NCBI GenBank assembly: GCA_963540815.1 | Contig: CAUTQY010000007.1 | Location: forward strand, 10,392-74,391 | Length of the DNA: 64,000 nt | Reading direction: 5' to 3' | Origin: Scybalousia_A sp963540815 | GTDB taxonomy: Bacteria > Bacteroidota > Bacteroidia > Bacteroidales > P3 | Shown: in pieces, positions 60,668 to 64,000 of the stretch | Layout of the letters: every line of letters begins with the position of its first letter | How positions within the stretch are numbered: the stretch's first letter is position 1 | The notes under the pieces: model-generated | What the model saw: the letters and a program-made list of their open reading frames with translations, nothing else | What the model was told of the DNA's origin: nothing | The model's database searches: none | Translations under genes and position numbers: made by a program

Positions 60668-61427
60668 TGATTCTTGGAATAAAATTTTTGAAGACCATAA
60701 TATATTATCTCACGATTTTAGTAAAAAACCGTTTGAGCTAACAGCCGAACAAATTAAAAGTTCGTGTCAGAATTTTAAAAGAACGGCAGAAAAAGAAGTA
60801 AGAATTTTGTGTAAACAAGATACTCGCGAAGATAGACCTGAAGTTTTTAGAAAGAATGATTTATTTATTTTACCCAAACATAATGGAGAGTATTACATAG
60901 TAAAAGGTGAAGGATATGTTGATATTCCCGATATAATAAAACCCATTGAGACGTACGAAAAAAGACTTGATTTTGATTTAAAAAGTTCTCTTGTAGGAGA
61001 TTCTGAAATGCAAAATTTGGATTTTGCGTATGCAAACTCATTGATACGCACTTTTATAAATGATGATTCTTTGGTGCTTACCATTAGAGGAAGAAAATAC
61101 ACTCCAAAATTTTCTTTTAGAGTTGGTGAAATACATTTGACTGTTGAAAGCGTCCAGACAGAAGTTGATGCCGGTTATGAGGGTAGAGATGAGATTGTTC
61201 TTATAGAAGCAAAAAACTCTAGTACAAAGAATACAATTATAAGACAATTGTATTACCCCTATAGACAATGGCAGATAAATACCAACAAAAAAGTAATACC
61301 GGTATTCTTTGAAAAACGTAGTATAGAGGGAGAAAACATTTATTATATGTGGCAGTATGCTTTTAAAGATGACTTGGATTATAATAGTATATATTTGATT
61401 CGTTCTTCCCGTTATAGGATAGTGTAA
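60657..61427 (+). CDS. Probable type II restriction endonuclease (PD-(D/E)XK fold)
   Basis: 256 residues, overlapping the methyltransferase by 11 bases, the usual arrangement for a cognate enzyme. Central segment VESVQTEVDAGYEGRDEIVLIEAKN has the D...ExK arrangement (D of EVDAGY and EAK) of a PD-(D/E)XK nuclease. The nearest family cannot be told; the cognate methyltransferase class suggests cutting at a related sequence. The call rests on the position and one motif. Confidence 0.75.
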   Translation: MANNDSWNKIFEDHNILSHDFSKKPFELTAEQIKSSCQNFKRTAEKEVRILCKQDTREDRPEVFRKNDLFILPKHNGEYYIVKGEGYVDIPDIIKPIETYEKRLDFDLKSSLVGDSEMQNLDFAYANSLIRTFINDDSLVLTIRGRKYTPKFSFRVGEIHLTVESVQTEVDAGYEGRDEIVLIEAKNSSTKNTIIRQLYYPYRQWQINTNKKVIPVFFEKRSIEGENIYYMWQYAFKDDLDYNSIYLIRSSRYRIV

Positions 61428-61451
61428 TAAAATAATAATCAGTTGAAGCCT

Positions 61452-62135
61452 ATGAAAAACATAGTTGTATTAACAGGAGCGGGAATTAGTGCGGAAAGTG
61501 GTATAAGTACGTTTAGGGATAGCAATGGTTTGTGGGAAAATTATCGTATAGAGGACGTTGCAAACTTTGATTCGTTTGAAAAAAATGAAGAATTAGTAAC
61601 CAAATTCTATAACGCAAGACGCAGACAACTCACACAAGTAGAGCCAAACGAAGGACATAAACAACTCGTTTGTTTGGAACAAAAGTATAATGTAACGATA
61701 ATAACCCAAAATGTAGACGATTTGCACGAAAGAGCGGGCAGTAAAAATATTATTCATTTGCATGGAGAACTAACAAAGGCTTGTTCTCGTTACAACAAAG
61801 ATGAAATTTATAATATCGGTTATCACGACATAACTCCTTTTGATTTGGATAAAAAAGGAAAAATGCTTAGACCTTTTATTGTTTGGTTTGGAGAACCTGT
61901 ACCCGAAATGGAAAATGCTGTAAAAGCGTGTCAAACGGCTGATATTTTTATAATAATAGGTACTTCTCTGGTAGTGTATCCGGCTGCGAGTTTAATACAT
62001 TACACAAAGAAAGACTGTATCAAATACCTAATAGACCCCAAGCGCCCGGATACTAATCCGAACGGTATAAATTTTATACAGGAAATAGCCTCTACGGGAG
62101 TAAAAAAAGTAGTAGAAGAGTTAATCAAACAATAA
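61452..62135 (+). CDS. cobB: Sir2-family NAD-dependent protein deacylase
   Basis: 227 residues from the ATG at 61452 (MKNIVVLTGAGISAESGI), three codons in from an open TTG. GAGISAESGISTFRDSNGLW, TQNVDDLHERAGS and HLHGE (catalytic His) are class III sirtuin marks. It lacks the four zinc-binding Cys of most sirtuins (only AC in this stretch), as in other Bacteroidota CobB. Removes acyl groups from Lys. It follows the restriction gene after 24 bases. Confidence 0.93.
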   Translation: MKNIVVLTGAGISAESGISTFRDSNGLWENYRIEDVANFDSFEKNEELVTKFYNARRRQLTQVEPNEGHKQLVCLEQKYNVTIITQNVDDLHERAGSKNIIHLHGELTKACSRYNKDEIYNIGYHDITPFDLDKKGKMLRPFIVWFGEPVPEMENAVKACQTADIFIIIGTSLVVYPAASLIHYTKKDCIKYLIDPKRPDTNPNGINFIQEIASTGVKKVVEELIKQ

Positions 62136-62156
62136 AAACAAATAGGGTAGTGACCA

Positions 62157-63179
62157 ATGAAAAGTTCTACGGATAATAAATACATACTTGCAATAGAATC
62201 CTCTTGCGACGATACTTCGGCTGCCGTACTCAGAGATGATTTTATAGTATTAAGCAATATCACGGCTTCGCAAAAAGTACACGAAAAATACGGAGGAGTA
62301 GTGCCGGAGTTGGCATCCAGAGCACATCAGCAAAATATTCTACCTGTTGTAGAAGTTGCTCTAAAAGAGGCAGGTATAAAAAAAAATCAACTCTCCGCAA
62401 TTGCTTTTACTCGCGGTCCGGGATTGTTAGGTTCTTTGTTGGTTGGAGTTAGTTTTGCCAAAACCATGTCCATAGGTCTTGGAATACCCATTATAGATGT
62501 CAATCATTTGCAAGCACATGTTCTGGCTCATTTTGTCAAGGATAGCATAGAACAAGAGATACCCACATTTCCTTATCTTTGTTTGTTGGTGTCGGGTGGG
62601 AATACTCAAATCATACGAGTTAATTCCGATTCCGATATGATAATAATAGGTAAGACAATAGACGATGCCGCTGGGGAGACAATAGACAAAGCAGCCAAAA
62701 TTCTTTCCTTGCCCTATCCGGGAGGTCCTTATATAGATAGACTTGCCAAAGAGGGACTACCCAAACTACAATTTGCAAAAAGTCATATCAAAGGTTACGA
62801 TTATAGTTTTTCCGGTTTAAAAACAAGTATTCTTTATACATTGAGAGACAGATTAAAAGAAAATCCCAACTACATACAAGAAAACTTAAACGATATTGCT
62901 TGTTCTGTGCAAAAAACAGTTGTGGAAACATTGTTGTACAAGTTTGAAAAAGCCTTGAAAGACACGGGAATATCAACAATGGCTTTGGCAGGGGGAGTTT
63001 CTGCCAACAGTTTGTTGAGAGAAAAATTTTTCGCACTTGGTCAAAAGTATAATTGCAAAGTTTTTATTCCCAAATTTTCCTACACAACAGACAATGCCGC
63101 TATGGTAGGTAGTTGCGGAATGTTTAAATTTCTAAGAAAAGATTTTGCCGATATGTCTTTAACTGCTTACGCAAGATAA
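62157..63179 (+). CDS. tsaD: tRNA N6-adenosine threonylcarbamoyltransferase
   Basis: 340 residues. AIESSCDDTSAAVL (ATPase-fold start), RAHQQNILPVV, HLQAHVLAHF (metal HxxxH) and VSGGNTQ are all TsaD signatures, with GGVSANSLLREK near the end. Transfers the threonylcarbamoyl from TC-AMP to A37 of ANN-decoding tRNAs, with TsaB/TsaE. The enzyme that makes TC-AMP is probably the YrdC-family gene at 42086. Confidence 0.96.
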   Translation: MKSSTDNKYILAIESSCDDTSAAVLRDDFIVLSNITASQKVHEKYGGVVPELASRAHQQNILPVVEVALKEAGIKKNQLSAIAFTRGPGLLGSLLVGVSFAKTMSIGLGIPIIDVNHLQAHVLAHFVKDSIEQEIPTFPYLCLLVSGGNTQIIRVNSDSDMIIIGKTIDDAAGETIDKAAKILSLPYPGGPYIDRLAKEGLPKLQFAKSHIKGYDYSFSGLKTSILYTLRDRLKENPNYIQENLNDIACSVQKTVVETLLYKFEKALKDTGISTMALAGGVSANSLLREKFFALGQKYNCKVFIPKFSYTTDNAAMVGSCGMFKFLRKDFADMSLTAYAR

Positions 63180-63189
63180 ACTTTTTTGT

Positions 63190-63693
63190 ATGATAATAGC
63201 ACTCGTTGGGTATATGTACGTCGGTAAAACTACACTTGGCAAGCGTTTGTCCAATATACTTAATTTGCCCTTGAAAGACTCCGACAGTATTGTAGAAGAG
63301 ATTTGCGGATGTTCCATCGAGGAAATTTTTTCCCAAAAAGGAGAAGTTTTTTTTAGAGAAAGAGAAAGAGAAGTTTTGATTTCTTTATTGAAACAAGACA
63401 ACATTATAATATCCACCGGCGGAGGGTTGCCTTGTTATAAGGATAATATGCTTTTGATAAAACAATATTGCAAAAGTATTTATTTGAAAATGAATGCAGA
63501 GCAAATTCTTTCTCGAACAGAATCAAGTAAGAAGAGACGTCCGCTGTTGGAAAAAGTCTTACCCGAAGAAAGATTAAATTATATAGAAAAGTCTTTAAAA
63601 GAAAGAGATTTTTTTTACAAACAAGCAGATTTGCACATAGAGGCATTTTCCGTAAATAATTTGGACTTGCAAATTTTAATAGATTATCTTTAA
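63190..63693 (+). CDS. aroK: Shikimate kinase
   Basis: 167 residues. P-loop GYMYVGKTTLGK (7-18), KDSDSIVEE (shikimate-binding Asp), REREREVL, STGGGLPCY (Walker B-like GGG), and KKRRPLL (lid Arg) in the kinase order. Phosphorylates shikimate, the step just before AroA (49971). Eleven bases after tsaD. No clear terminator follows. Confidence 0.94.
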   Translation: MIIALVGYMYVGKTTLGKRLSNILNLPLKDSDSIVEEICGCSIEEIFSQKGEVFFREREREVLISLLKQDNIIISTGGGLPCYKDNMLLIKQYCKSIYLKMNAEQILSRTESSKKRRPLLEKVLPEERLNYIEKSLKERDFFYKQADLHIEAFSVNNLDLQILIDYL

Positions 63694-64000
63694 AAAAAGA
63701 ATAATTTTTTTCTTTACGGCGCATAAAATCCTAAATCGAGATATAAAATTTTTAGAATCAAGTATTTGTAATAAAATTAATTTCAAAAAAATAATAAGAA
63801 AAAGTTGTATTTTTTTTGTAAAAAAGATTTTTTTGTATAGGTAAATTTTTATTAAAACTAAATTGTTAATAACTATAAAAGACCTAAAATGTAGATAATC
63901 AATAAGAAAGTTTAATTTTTGTTTTTATGTAATATAAAAACATATCTTGGTCTTTATATAAAATATTTCAATTGACCAAGAAAAAAAAAAGAAAAAGAAA
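63694..64000. other. 307-base AT-rich stretch without a gene
   Basis: Very low in G and C, with long A and T runs. No start with a usable frame, no tRNA, no TAnnTTTG box I trust. The only structure is an 8-bp perfect inverted repeat, TCTTGGTC (63945-63952) and GACCAAGA (63974-63981), followed by a long A-run. The run of A on the wrong side makes it a poor terminator for either strand. It may belong to the upstream region of a gene beyond the window. Confidence 0.6.

Noticed and set aside
63945..63981. Terminator after aroK
   Set aside because: The stem lies 250 bases beyond the stop and is followed by A, not T, on the + strand; on the minus strand T precedes the stem.

Overview
The window is about 36% GC, densely coded, and reads as one chromosome segment of an anaerobic, T9SS-bearing Bacteroidota, most likely order Bacteroidales. 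Evidence: three secreted proteins with type IX secretion tails (type A at 30963-33134 and 35541-36725, type B at 42954-45719); class III ribonucleotide reductase NrdD/NrdG; repeated upstream boxes matching the Bacteroidota promoter TTTG-N19-TAnnTTTG; and almost no Shine-Dalgarno sequences. The species cannot be named from the sequence alone.

Region 1 (1-13573) is a surface-polysaccharide locus on the + strand. It opens with phosphonopyruvate decarboxylase (5' end missing) and an iron-type alcohol dehydrogenase, which together point to a 2-hydroxyethylphosphonate-type glycan substituent. A Wzx flippase, a LicD-type transferase, two GT4 glycosyltransferases and an EpsG/Wzy-type polymerase follow, then a GT2, a sugar-nucleotide epimerase and a second flippase. 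Inside this locus are two unrelated accessory modules: an orphan AAA ATPase (8006-9130) and an inverted HEPN/MNT toxin-antitoxin pair (9243-9983, HEPN gene frameshifted). A 27-bp sequence, the 5' end of the GT2 gene at 10052, occurs three times and brackets each module like a cassette boundary.

Region 2 (13574-28628) starts with tRNA-Gln(UUG) and a repeat-rich gap, then a GT4/outer-membrane protein/transglutaminase group on the minus strand, an S9 peptidase with a DUF3127 protein, a two-gene ABC exporter, a second repeat-rich gap, and a GT2 with a multi-spanning membrane protein. Each gap holds one copy of a 161-bp element, in opposite orientations, together with CGTCATTGCGAG-type palindromes.

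Region 3 (28844-48537), mostly minus strand, holds housekeeping and envelope genes: M23/LysM peptidase, VanZ-like protein, GcvH, T9SS subtilisin, FKBP lipoprotein, TIGR02757 protein, TPR protein, gyrA, kdsA, a Sua5/YrdC protein, a T9SS type B protein, and nrdDG.

Region 4 (48788-63693) is a long + strand run: a sigma-54-type activator with an altered GAFTGA loop, aroA, clpC, mlaEF, a 7TM-HD phosphohydrolase, GH3, a Rossmann/DUF2520 protein, a type II restriction-modification pair that looks inserted, a sirtuin, tsaD and aroK. Two t6A genes (Sua5/YrdC family and tsaD) and two shikimate genes (aroA, aroK) are present. The last 307 bases are extremely AT-rich and carry no gene I can see.

The items most worth following up are the GT2-5'-end cassette structure (7907-10087), the frameshifted HEPN gene, and the paired 161-bp elements whose internal cores have changed together.
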